From Candidatus Merdivivens pullicola (GTDB taxonomy: Bacteria; Bacteroidota; Bacteroidia; Bacteroidales; UBA932): 64,000 bases of DNA. Position numbers and translations under genes: made by a program. Position 1 is the first letter of the stretch; each line of letters opens with the position of its first letter. The DNA lies in NCBI GenBank assembly GCA_017694945.1, contig JADIMA010000082.1, forward strand, positions 1-64,000. Direction: 5' to 3'. The notes below the pieces were generated by a model. That model was not told the DNA's origin. It saw only the letters and a list, made by a program, of their open reading frames with translations, and did no database searches. This document shows, piece after piece, positions 8,301 through 15,717 of this stretch.

Positions 8301-10725
8301 CCCTTATCCTTACTCTTATTTCGGGGGAAGCGGTCATTTCAGGGATTTTGCAATGTCGTCCGGCAATGTCGTGATGAAAGCGGATGCGGCTGTGGCTGAA
8401 AGAGCGATGGGTTCTGCTTCCGATGAACGCGCGTTATATATTCCTGATGACATTCTGAGGAAAGATTTCTCATCGACTCTCGCTTTCTATCCTCACCTGA
8501 GGCCTGATGCTGATGGCCGTATCGAGGTATGTTACGGGACTTCGGCAAGGCTTTCGACTTTTGTCGTGCAGATTCTGGCCCATGACAAGGCGTTGAGGAC
8601 TGCGTTTGCAAGGGATGAAGTTGTCGTGAAACGTGAATTGATGGTTTCGGCATCCGTGCCGGATTTCCTGCGCGTGGGCGACAGCGCGGTGCTTGCGCTT
8701 GCCGTGAAAAACGACATGGACGCTCCGGCTTACGGGCGTTTTGTCGTGGAAATGTATGACGCGTCCCGTGAGGATTCGCTTGCCGTTCCTGCATACAGGT
8801 GGCAGAGCGCGCCGGTATTTGTAGATGCAGGTGGAACCGTTTCGGAAAATGCGGCGCTGCCGGTTGCCGACGGGAAAATCTCCCGATATGCCTTGCGTTT
8901 TGCGTTTGTCGGTGAGAATGATACCAAAGTGAGCGATGCTGAAGAGCATGTCCTGTCTGTCGTTCCGTCTGATATCGTCGCTGTCAATACGGTGTCCGCG
9001 ATTTCTGATGCGTCGGGAATGGCTGCAGTGGATGTGCGGGAGTTGTCCGATACGGGCGGCAATCCGATATACCGCATAGATGTCTCTACTCCTGTGTCAG
9101 CCGCCATAGATGCCATGCCGCTTGTTCTGGAACCTTCCGTAAACTCTCTGACAGACTGGGTTGACGCCCTTGTGACGATGAAGGTGGCTGAAAGGTTGCT
9201 TGCGGAAAAGCCGGGAATGGCTGACTATGTCAGGGCTTTGGAGCCCGAAGATGTTGCCGGGTATGAAAACACTCCGTGGTATGATTACATGGCGGAGCAG
9301 AATGCCGGACTGGCCGCGCTGGATTCATTGCTGTCGCCTTCGTGGAGGCAGCGTTTCTCGGAAGAGGCCGTTTACAGGATACGCGGGTTCAGATATTCGA
9401 ACGGGGCTTTTTCTTGGTTCCCAGGAGGAAAACCATCTGCATACATGACATTGATGCTGCTTGAACGTTATGCCGTTTGCAGCGCCTTCGGTATCGGCTA
9501 TTCCGAGGAAGAGGCCGAATGTATTTCAGGAGCGCTCGCTTATCTTGATGAGGAGTTTTCATCGCGCATGAAACATGTCTCGGATTCATTGGGCTGGAGG
9601 GAATATTCTTCCGAATTGTTTGACCGTGACGGTTTTGTCCATGATTATATGTTTGTCCGTTCGTTTTACCGTAATTCGGTTCCTTTGTCGGGAACGGCGG
9701 GGCGATTTTATGATAAATGTGAAAAACTGATGGCAAGGAGGGCTGCTCGTGCGGATGTTCCTTTGAAAATCAAATTCGCGCATGTGCTTTTGAACGGCGA
9801 CCGTTATTCCGGAAGCAGGAGAATGGCGGATATTGTGGCTTCGCTTTATGAACATGCTTCCGCCGACAGATGGGGCAATCTGTGCTTCGCCCCCGGGCGG
9901 CACGGACTTTATGGAATATTTGATTCGGAAGTATATGTCAATTCTTCGGCTCTGATGCTTTTCGACGAACTGGAAGCCCGTGGAATCAATGACAGGCGCG
10001 GTTCAGCCGGAAAGGTGTCATCTTTGGCTGACGGTACGGAGCGGCATCTGCTTTCACTCAAGGAAGGGACTGACTGGGGGGACGGCATAAGGACTGCGGT
10101 GGCTGTATCCGCTTTGATCTCACGTTCTTCCGGAGAGTTTCCGGAAAAGTCGTCTTCTATCATTGCCGATGCATCCGGTCTGGATTCTCTGGCTGGGGAC
10201 GACGGCATTCTGAGGATTGCGGCCTCCGATGCCGGCAATCTCATGATTGTTTCAGTATCGAAGATTTATCGCACCGTGATTGAAGATCTGGGCAGTTCCG
10301 GGAACGGTATTTCCGTAAGGCGTGAATTTTACCGGAGGCCTTTGGCGTCTTCTTCACTGGAACCTTTGACAGAAGGTTCGCATATTGAGAAAGGGGATGT
10401 GATAGTCTGCCGGTATGTCATTGACAACGACCAAGCACGTTCTTTTGTCAGGTTAAGTGCGATGAAACCTGCCTGCTTTGCGGCAACCGACATCCGTTCC
10501 GGCTATGCCTATTCGTGGCGTACTTCTTTCCCTGCTTACAGGGACATACAGGAAAGCCATACTGATTATTATGTCGATTACCTTCCGGAAGGCGTTTCAG
10601 AACTTACCGAAGAGTTTTTCGTTACTGTGTCGGGGACTTTCTCGGCTGGAAATGTTGAGATTGTTTCACTGTATGCGCCTCAATACAGAGGCTGTACGGA
10701 GGCACAGGAAGTGCATGTGCAGTGA
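5368..10725 (+). CDS. Alpha-2-macroglobulin family protein without visible thioester
   Basis: 1785 residues with a Sec signal peptide (MKRFLCFLALAVVFSTAANA). After a helical N-terminal ~320 residues, beta-rich macroglobulin domains begin. The MG2-type signature GEFFLDRKLFRPGEKVRF lies near residue 515, and the A2M core segment FYPHLRPDADGRIEV / ARLSTFVVQILAHDK near 1040-1070. An alpha/alpha-toroid-like region follows (~1250-1570) and a receptor-like beta domain ends the protein. Thioester A2Ms carry CxEQ at the start of the toroid. Here the equivalent stretch reads LEPSVNSLTDWVDAL and I see no CxEQ elsewhere. Family role is periplasmic or surface protease trapping; without the thioester, trapping would have to be non-covalent. 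No PBP1C partner is adjacent. Confidence 0.88.
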   Translation: MKRFLCFLALAVVFSTAANAIADRYQDKRLKFKKDWTEYSRAEEKDLPKTQERILERIMDKAVSEDACLDLCYAFDEYVSLSGYDREELPDRLDYIYGVIEGLPSVQMKCLMYLSVRQDAPQRATDSLASCLERNKDALIGKHRITAGMASAVGGSIDEAFHYIDDYEFLLKKLIYTYWPGMSRVPAGYIDKLVEYCSGAGEEYMINLVDALMIKAGHEAENAYAGTGNGELIRRYREIADSCGDNAAWIIPVSRMAELLRIRSGSEDEFLSLDSMSRQAIAWADEKLSQKDIPFYEKQLLEDRKEDIEHVIDMLNEKAIYDLTEYFPYPCETEIVFAVKNCSDVHVTINKSDLSGIVMDETVHCPGTRSFGVEDTLVLFTLPALEDGNYNISYYIPGENAALWNRISRRLDVSSYSVAMRTGSDGIPEFYLTDARTGKPVESSGFTIEFEDKGREPFSSVMDFDGFTKLPVEIDCYARLRFVSPDGRRSPEVPIYPERPHYSGSRPYDASYGEFFLDRKLFRPGEKVRFKYVAYHSNGRRLGVEPGKTVSVGLYASDGRLVDSLSCTTGDFGSASGEFEIPEGLMNGTFSIRTKSGSMEYFRVEDAEPPVFSAGFNPVEGIFRYGDSLSVSGYVKSYRGYDVEGAKVAYTVEDRWGGREFSGKTYTGRDGSFSIPVVMTGGYMCINAVATMQDGSSLEFRKSLMTDEYGVELSILTDCLKVSDDGGFYSIGDDSLAFELEAKNRDGVVLDSLACRYSVCRVGEDGKKRVVFSADAFTGEKLVVGKEMLSPGEYEVSFSYESDGLVNSEARSFIFLEDSEAAYPDIDRPYVFVEVSGDTCLMGGRDSLWVLAEYFDLNTGELLEVGRDVLVPGIHRICDSIPELYPGRSLVRSLYVVKEGEAKVLRTDLSSTADFSIDMEVASLRKVTSSGTTEYFTLIFPDTHDVEVLVDIFDKSSEDIMSNKYYFAPQNVLKRAYVPYPYSYFGGSGHFRDFAMSSGNVVMKADAAVAERAMGSASDERALYIPDDILRKDFSSTLAFYPHLRPDADGRIEVCYGTSARLSTFVVQILAHDKALRTAFARDEVVVKRELMVSASVPDFLRVGDSAVLALAVKNDMDAPAYGRFVVEMYDASREDSLAVPAYRWQSAPVFVDAGGTVSENAALPVADGKISRYALRFAFVGENDTKVSDAEEHVLSVVPSDIVAVNTVSAISDASGMAAVDVRELSDTGGNPIYRIDVSTPVSAAIDAMPLVLEPSVNSLTDWVDALVTMKVAERLLAEKPGMADYVRALEPEDVAGYENTPWYDYMAEQNAGLAALDSLLSPSWRQRFSEEAVYRIRGFRYSNGAFSWFPGGKPSAYMTLMLLERYAVCSAFGIGYSEEEAECISGALAYLDEEFSSRMKHVSDSLGWREYSSELFDRDGFVHDYMFVRSFYRNSVPLSGTAGRFYDKCEKLMARRAARADVPLKIKFAHVLLNGDRYSGSRRMADIVASLYEHASADRWGNLCFAPGRHGLYGIFDSEVYVNSSALMLFDELEARGINDRRGSAGKVSSLADGTERHLLSLKEGTDWGDGIRTAVAVSALISRSSGEFPEKSSSIIADASGLDSLAGDDGILRIAASDAGNLMIVSVSKIYRTVIEDLGSSGNGISVRREFYRRPLASSSLEPLTEGSHIEKGDVIVCRYVIDNDQARSFVRLSAMKPACFAATDIRSGYAYSWRTSFPAYRDIQESHTDYYVDYLPEGVSELTEEFFVTVSGTFSAGNVEIVSLYAPQYRGCTEAQEVHVQ

Positions 10726-10818
10726 GAGGCCTTCGCGCATGCCTGAGTCAAGTCTGGGTATGGTCTTGGATTTTGCAAGGTTAGCATTGTGCCGTATTTG
10801 CTACTTTTAAAAACAATA

Positions 10819-10850
10819 AAGCCTGTTAATCAAGCGATTAACAGGCTTTT
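10819..10850. terminator. Bidirectional terminator between A2M gene and tRNA-Arg
   Basis: Perfect 13-bp hairpin AAGCCTGTTAATC / GATTAACAGGCTT with a 4-nt loop, T-rich on both sides. It ends both the plus-strand A2M transcript and the minus-strand tRNA transcript. Confidence 0.8.
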
Positions 10851-10855
10851 CCTGT

Positions 10856-10926
10856 ACCCCCGTGGGGAATCGAACCCCAACCTAAAGAACCGGAATCTTC
10901 AATTCTATCCATTAAACTACGGAGGC
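10856..10926 (-). tRNA. tRNA-Arg (anticodon CCG)
   Basis: Minus-strand cloverleaf: acceptor GCCTCCG pairs with CGGGGGT (two G-U pairs), D arm GTTTAATGGATAGAAT, anticodon loop TTCCGGT between GAAGA and TCTTT, T arm TGGGG-TTCGATT-CCCCA. The anticodon CCG reads CGG arginine codons. The 3' CCA is not encoded. Convergent with the A2M gene and divergent from fabD. Confidence 0.93.
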
Positions 10927-10938
10927 AGTTTTGGACTG

Positions 10939-10946
10939 CAAATATA
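10939..10946 (-). promoter_or_regulatory. tRNA-Arg -7 box
   Basis: TATATTTG on the minus strand, 12 nt before the tRNA 5' end. The two tRNA-Asn genes in this window have the same box at the same distance, which supports the call. Confidence 0.6.
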
Positions 10947-10967
10947 GCAAATAAAGATAAAATACTA

Positions 10968-10975
10968 TATCTTTG
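10968..10975 (+). promoter_or_regulatory. fabD -7 box
   Basis: TATCTTTG matches TANNTTTG exactly, 42 nt before the fabD ATG. The -33 region is AT-rich without a clear TTTG. The divergent tRNA-Arg promoter lies about 20 bp away. Confidence 0.55.
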
Positions 10976-11017
10976 CGCCTGAATTTGTTAAAGACTAAAT
11001 TTTAATACAAATAGTTT

Positions 11018-11926
11018 ATGAAAGCATATGTTTTCCCCGGTCAAGGTTCTCAGTTTACCGGGATGGGTAAATCCCTGTATGACGGGAATGCCAAGGCTAA
11101 GGAATTATTTGAATGTGCAAATGATATTCTCGGTTTCCGTATTACGGATGTGATGTTTTCCGGTACTGCCGAGGATCTCAAGGCTACAAAAGTGACACAA
11201 CCGGCTATTTTCGTTCACTCGGTATTGTTGGCAAGTTGTCTGAAAGACGGTGACGTTATAGACGGATATGAGGGCGGTTTTAATCCGGACATGGTTGCAG
11301 GACATTCTTTAGGAGAGTTCTCCGCCCTTACTGCGGCAGGAGCCCTTTCTTTTGAAGACGGTCTGCGTCTCGTCGCAATACGTGCTTCGGCAATGCAGAA
11401 AGCCTGTGAAATCAAGCCTTCTACAATGGCGGCAATCCTCGGAATGGACAGTGCGAAGATAGAGGAAGTCTGCCGTGAAGAGGTTGAAGGAATTGTAGTT
11501 CCGGCCAATTACAATTGCGATGGGCAAGTGGTTATTTCCGGTGACATGGAAGCAGTTAAAAGAGCCTGCGACAAACTGAAGGCGGCTGGTGCGAAACGTG
11601 CCGTGATGCTGGCCGTAGGCGGAGCATTCCACTCTCCGCTGATGGAGCCTGCCAGGGCGGAACTGGCAGAAGCGATAGAAAAGACAGTTTTCTCCGCTCC
11701 GGTATGTCCGGTTTATCAGAATGTCGATGCACGGCCTAATACCGATCCTTCCGCAATAAAGGCCAATCTTCTCTCGCAACTTACATCGCCTGTTAGATGG
11801 ACCCAGACGGTTAAGAACATGGCAGCCGACGGCGCCGACGAATTCATAGAACTCGGGCCGGGTACAGTCCTTCAGGGATTGGCCAAGAAGATTATTCCAG
11901 GAGTCAACGCTATTTCAATAGCATAA
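11018..11926 (+). CDS. fabD: Malonyl-CoA:ACP transacylase FabD
   Basis: 302 residues, the usual FabD length. It has the N-terminal FPGQGSQFTGMG, the nucleophile elbow GHSLGEFSAL (active Ser), a conserved arginine in LVAIRASAMQKAC and the catalytic His in GGAFHSPLM. It transfers malonyl groups from CoA to acyl carrier protein for cytosolic fatty acid synthesis. It is the first gene after a TATCTTTG promoter box, with nifJ starting 19 nt past its stop; the pair may share a transcript, both drawing on acetyl-CoA metabolism (inference). Confidence 0.96.
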   Translation: MKAYVFPGQGSQFTGMGKSLYDGNAKAKELFECANDILGFRITDVMFSGTAEDLKATKVTQPAIFVHSVLLASCLKDGDVIDGYEGGFNPDMVAGHSLGEFSALTAAGALSFEDGLRLVAIRASAMQKACEIKPSTMAAILGMDSAKIEEVCREEVEGIVVPANYNCDGQVVISGDMEAVKRACDKLKAAGAKRAVMLAVGGAFHSPLMEPARAELAEAIEKTVFSAPVCPVYQNVDARPNTDPSAIKANLLSQLTSPVRWTQTVKNMAADGADEFIELGPGTVLQGLAKKIIPGVNAISIA

Positions 11927-11945
11927 TTTTATTATAGAAGATATT

Positions 11946-14900
11946 ATGGCGAAAGAGAAAAAATTCATTACATGCGACGGTAATTATGCCGCTGCTCACA
12001 TGGCATACCTTTTCAGTGAACATGCTGCAATCTATCCGATCACCCCTTCATCGACAATGGCTGAATATGTTGACGAATGGGCTGCCGCAGGAAAGAAAAA
12101 CCTGTTCGGCGAAGTCGTGAAGGTGACGGAGATGCAGAGTGAGGCCGGAGCCGCAGGAGCGGTGCATGGTTCTTTGCAGGCTGGCACCCTTACAACTACG
12201 TTTACGGCTTCGCAGGGTCTGTTGCTGATGATACCGAACATGTACAAGATAGCAGGCGAACTCCTGCCTTGTGTCTTCCATGTTTCTGCCCGCAGCCTTG
12301 CCAAACAGGCGCTTTCGATTTTCGGCGACCATCAGGATGTGATGGCAGTGCGGCAGACAGGATTCGCGATGCTCGCTTCGGCAAGTGTCCAGGAGGCATT
12401 GGACATGGCAGCAGTGGCGCATCTGGCGACGATAAAGTCAAGAGTGCCTTTCGTGCATTTTTTTGACGGTTTCAGGACATCCCACGAAATACAGAAGATA
12501 GAGTTGATAGACGAGGATGCATTGCGTTCGATGCTCAGTGAAAAAGCGCTGGCTGCTTTCCGCGAGCGCGCCCTCAATCCGGATGCTCCTGTAATAAGGG
12601 GCACTGCCCAGAATCCGGACGTGTATTTCCAGGCATGCGAGGCTTCCAACGGGTATTATGACGCCCTTCCTGATATTGTCGCCCGTTATATGGGAGAAAT
12701 CAGCGAAGAGACAGGCAGGGAGTACAGGCCGTTCGAATATTATGGCAATCCTGAAGCGGAGAACATAATAGTGGCGATGGGTTCCGTATGCGAAACCATA
12801 AAGGAAACAATCGATTATCTGAACAGGTTCGGAAGGAAATACGGTCTTGTTACCGTGCGCCTGTATCGTCCGTTCTCGGAAAAATATTTCATGAAAGTCC
12901 TTCCTAAGTCAGTGAAGAGGATAGCCGTTCTTGACCGTTCAAAAGAACCGGGTTCACTCGGTGAGCCTTTGTACATGGATATCAAGACCCTCTTTGAAGG
13001 CAAGTCCAATGCTCCTCTCATCATAGGAGGCCGTTACGGGCTTTCGTCCAAGGATACCAGCCCGGCGCAGATTGTGGCTGTTTTCGACAACCTCGAATTA
13101 CCGGAGCCTAAAAACGGCTTTACAATAGGCATCGTGGATGACGTCACTTTCAAGTCGCTTCCTGTCAAATATGAAATAAGCATAGTGAAAGAGGGGACGA
13201 CGGAGTGCAAGTTCTACGGTCTGGGTTCGGACGGTACGGTCGGAGCAAACAAGAATACGATTAAAATCATCGGCAATCATACTTCGAAATTCTGCCAGGG
13301 TTATTTCGACTACGACTCGAAAAAATCCGGCGGCTACACATGTTCGCACCTCCGTTTCGGGGATTCTCCGATAAAGGCTCCTTATCTTGTTTCTACACCG
13401 GACTTCGTAGCCTGCCATGTGCCTTCGTACTTGAAAAAATACGATGTACTCAACGGCATCAAGCAGGGGGGTACCTTCCTCCTGAACAGTCTCTGGCCTG
13501 TAGAAGAGACCCTTGAAAGGATTCCTGACAATGTGAAGGCCACTATTGTAAGGAAGGACATAACACTCTATGTGATTAATGCGACGAAGATTGCCGCTGA
13601 AATAGGTCTGGGCGGGCGTACAAACACTATCCTCCAGTCAGCATTTTTCAAGATTACCGGCATAATCCCTTACGAGGAAGCCGTAAGGTACATGAAGCAG
13701 GCCATCGACAAGAGTTATGGCAAGAAAGGCGAGCAGGTCGTGAAAATGAATTATGCAGCAGTTGACAGGGGCGGGGAATATGAAAAAGTCGAGATTCCGG
13801 AGTCATGGAAAGAACTCGTTTCGGACAGGTTTGTAAACCCTAACAAGGATCGTCTTGCCACTGATTTTGTGAAGAACATCGCCGATGTATGCAACGCACA
13901 GGAAGGCAACAGGATTCCGGTAAGCGCCTTTGCAGGCGACGGGGTTGACGGCACCATTCCTTGCGGAACGGCTGCATATGAAAAGAGGGGAGTCGCCGTC
14001 AAGGTTCCTTCATGGCTTCCTGACAACTGTATCCAGTGCAACATGTGCGCATATGTGTGTCCTCACGCTGCCATCCGTCCGTTCATCATGACTGCTGACG
14101 AGGCGGCAAAGGCTCCTCAGGCTGTCAAGAGGGCGGCAGGAAAGGCTCAGTTGAAAGACTATTTCTTTACGATGCAGGTTTCTCCTATGGACTGCACGGG
14201 TTGCGGCAATTGCGCCGATGTCTGCCCTGCTAAAGAAAAGGCCCTTGTGATGTCTTCTCTGGAATCGCAGATTGAAGAGCAGAAGTCCTTCGACTATCTT
14301 CACAGTGCCGTAGGCTACAAGGATACTATTCTTCCGAAAGAACAGAATGTGAAGGCATCCCAGTTTGCGCAGCCTTTGTTCGAGTTCTCGGGAGCATGTG
14401 CCGGGTGCGGTGAAACCCCTTATGTGAAGGCAATCTCGCAGTTGTTCGGCGAAAGCATGATGGTAGCGAACGCAACCGGCTGTTCTTCAATATACAGCGC
14501 TTCGTTCCCGTCATCACCGTATTGTACGAATGCAGAGGGACACGGCCCGGCATGGGCAAACTCTCTGTTTGAGGACAATGCCGAATTCGGTCTCGGTATG
14601 AAGATAGGTTCGGACTGCGTGCGCAATTATGTGGAGAGACTGATGAAAGAAGGCCTTGCATGCGACTGCTGCAGTGCTGAAATAAAGGCCCTCTTCACCG
14701 AGTGGATAGAAAACAGGAACGACCGGAAGGTTACCCGCTCCGTAGCCGACAGGCTTGTGCCTTTGATGAAAGATTGCGGTTGCGACATATGCAACAGGAT
14801 TCTGGAATACGAGCATTTCATTCCTGCCCGTTCACAGTGGATCATCGGTGGTGACGGCTGGGCATACGACATAGGCTACGGCGGACTTGACCATGTTCTG

Positions 14901-15476
14901 GCATCAGGTGAAAATGTGAATGTGCTTGTGCTTGACACAGAAGTATATTCGAATACCGGCGGCCAGTCGTCCAAGTCAACCCCTGCTGGTGCTGTCGCGA
15001 AATTCGCTTCATCCGGAAAACGTGTCAGGAAGAAAGACCTCGGAATGATGGCCATGAGTTACGGTTACGTATATGTGGCCCAAGTCGCAATGGGTGCTAA
15101 CCAGGCGCAGTTCCTCTCAGTGCTTAAGGAAGCCGAGGCATATGACGGCCCTTCATTGATAATCGCATACGCGCCTTGTATTAACCACGGCCTGAAAGCC
15201 GGAATGGGCAAGAGCCAGGCGGAAGAGAAAGCCGCCGTAGAGTGCGGATACTGGCATCTTTACAGGTTCAATCCTGAACTGACGGCCCAGGGCAAGAATC
15301 CGTTTATCCTCGAAAGCAAGGAACCGGACTGGAGCAAGTTCCAGTCTTTCATAAAGGGCGAAGTGCGCTACGCATCCCTCATGAAGGCATTCCCTGCCGA
15401 GGCTGAAGAACTCTTTGCCAAGACGGAAGAATATGCTAAAATAAGGCTTGAATCGTACAAGAGGCTTGCAAAATAA
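11946..15476 (+). CDS. nifJ: Pyruvate:ferredoxin (flavodoxin) oxidoreductase
   Basis: 1176 residues, the single-chain homodimeric PFOR length. Domain order: N-terminal pyrimidine-binding TPP domain (DGNYAAAHMAYLFSEHAAIYPITPSS), transketolase-C-like domain, gamma domain, then two 4Fe-4S clusters (CIQCNMCAYVCP near 700 and CTGCGNCADVCP near 755). The C-terminal TPP domain follows, with the third cluster cysteines in CAGCGETPYVKA and ATGCSS, and the TPP/Mg motif GDGWAYDIGYGG...NTGGQSS. It converts pyruvate and CoA to acetyl-CoA, CO2 and reduced ferredoxin in anaerobes. No ferredoxin gene is adjacent. Confidence 0.97.
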   Translation: MAKEKKFITCDGNYAAAHMAYLFSEHAAIYPITPSSTMAEYVDEWAAAGKKNLFGEVVKVTEMQSEAGAAGAVHGSLQAGTLTTTFTASQGLLLMIPNMYKIAGELLPCVFHVSARSLAKQALSIFGDHQDVMAVRQTGFAMLASASVQEALDMAAVAHLATIKSRVPFVHFFDGFRTSHEIQKIELIDEDALRSMLSEKALAAFRERALNPDAPVIRGTAQNPDVYFQACEASNGYYDALPDIVARYMGEISEETGREYRPFEYYGNPEAENIIVAMGSVCETIKETIDYLNRFGRKYGLVTVRLYRPFSEKYFMKVLPKSVKRIAVLDRSKEPGSLGEPLYMDIKTLFEGKSNAPLIIGGRYGLSSKDTSPAQIVAVFDNLELPEPKNGFTIGIVDDVTFKSLPVKYEISIVKEGTTECKFYGLGSDGTVGANKNTIKIIGNHTSKFCQGYFDYDSKKSGGYTCSHLRFGDSPIKAPYLVSTPDFVACHVPSYLKKYDVLNGIKQGGTFLLNSLWPVEETLERIPDNVKATIVRKDITLYVINATKIAAEIGLGGRTNTILQSAFFKITGIIPYEEAVRYMKQAIDKSYGKKGEQVVKMNYAAVDRGGEYEKVEIPESWKELVSDRFVNPNKDRLATDFVKNIADVCNAQEGNRIPVSAFAGDGVDGTIPCGTAAYEKRGVAVKVPSWLPDNCIQCNMCAYVCPHAAIRPFIMTADEAAKAPQAVKRAAGKAQLKDYFFTMQVSPMDCTGCGNCADVCPAKEKALVMSSLESQIEEQKSFDYLHSAVGYKDTILPKEQNVKASQFAQPLFEFSGACAGCGETPYVKAISQLFGESMMVANATGCSSIYSASFPSSPYCTNAEGHGPAWANSLFEDNAEFGLGMKIGSDCVRNYVERLMKEGLACDCCSAEIKALFTEWIENRNDRKVTRSVADRLVPLMKDCGCDICNRILEYEHFIPARSQWIIGGDGWAYDIGYGGLDHVLASGENVNVLVLDTEVYSNTGGQSSKSTPAGAVAKFASSGKRVRKKDLGMMAMSYGYVYVAQVAMGANQAQFLSVLKEAEAYDGPSLIIAYAPCINHGLKAGMGKSQAEEKAAVECGYWHLYRFNPELTAQGKNPFILESKEPDWSKFQSFIKGEVRYASLMKAFPAEAEELFAKTEEYAKIRLESYKRLAK

Positions 15477-15545
15477 CGGAGTGTATCCTGTCAAGGATAG
15501 TAATATATTGTTACTGTTCTCAAGGAAAAATACTTATTTGTTGCG

Positions 15546-15577
15546 ATTGCGGACAGGCATAAGTCGGGCTATCTTTG
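15546..15577 (+). promoter_or_regulatory. Orphan promoter downstream of nifJ
   Basis: ATTG, a 20-nt spacer and TATCTTTG match the Bacteroidota promoter consensus closely. It points into a non-coding region that ends at a strong terminator, with only an opposite-strand gene beyond it. Confidence 0.5.
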
Positions 15578-15583
15578 CAAAGA

Positions 15584-15650
15584 ATTTTGTAAGCCATAAT
15601 TAAATACACCGCTGCACCATGGAGGCCATCCCGGGTGCAGCGGTTTTTTT
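15584..15650 (+). ncRNA. Candidate ~67-nt small RNA
   Basis: The region lies between the predicted start of the orphan promoter and the hairpin-T7 terminator. It holds no ORF on the plus strand. A short AT-rich leader is followed by a hairpin (ACCGCTGCACC / GGTGCAGCGGT) and seven T. It could be a stand-alone sRNA. Alternatively the hairpin is only the nifJ terminator and the promoter is fortuitous. Confidence 0.35.
15608..15650 (+). terminator. Terminator after nifJ / candidate sRNA
   Basis: 11-bp stem ACCGCTGCACC / GGTGCAGCGGT with a 15-nt loop, followed by T7. It is the first convincing terminator past the nifJ stop. Confidence 0.85.
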
Positions 15651-15660
15651 GGATAACCAT

Positions 15661-15697
15661 TTAAAAAGACGGCCATGGAAAAAACCACGGCCGTCTT
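15661..15697 (-). terminator. Terminator of the fimbria-like operon
   Basis: On the minus strand AAGACGGCCGTGG pairs with CCATGGCCGTCTT (one mismatch) and is followed by TTTTT. It lies 21 nt after the stop of the last gene of the operon. Confidence 0.8.
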
Positions 15698-15717
15698 GAA
15701 AATTGTCTTTTTTGAGT

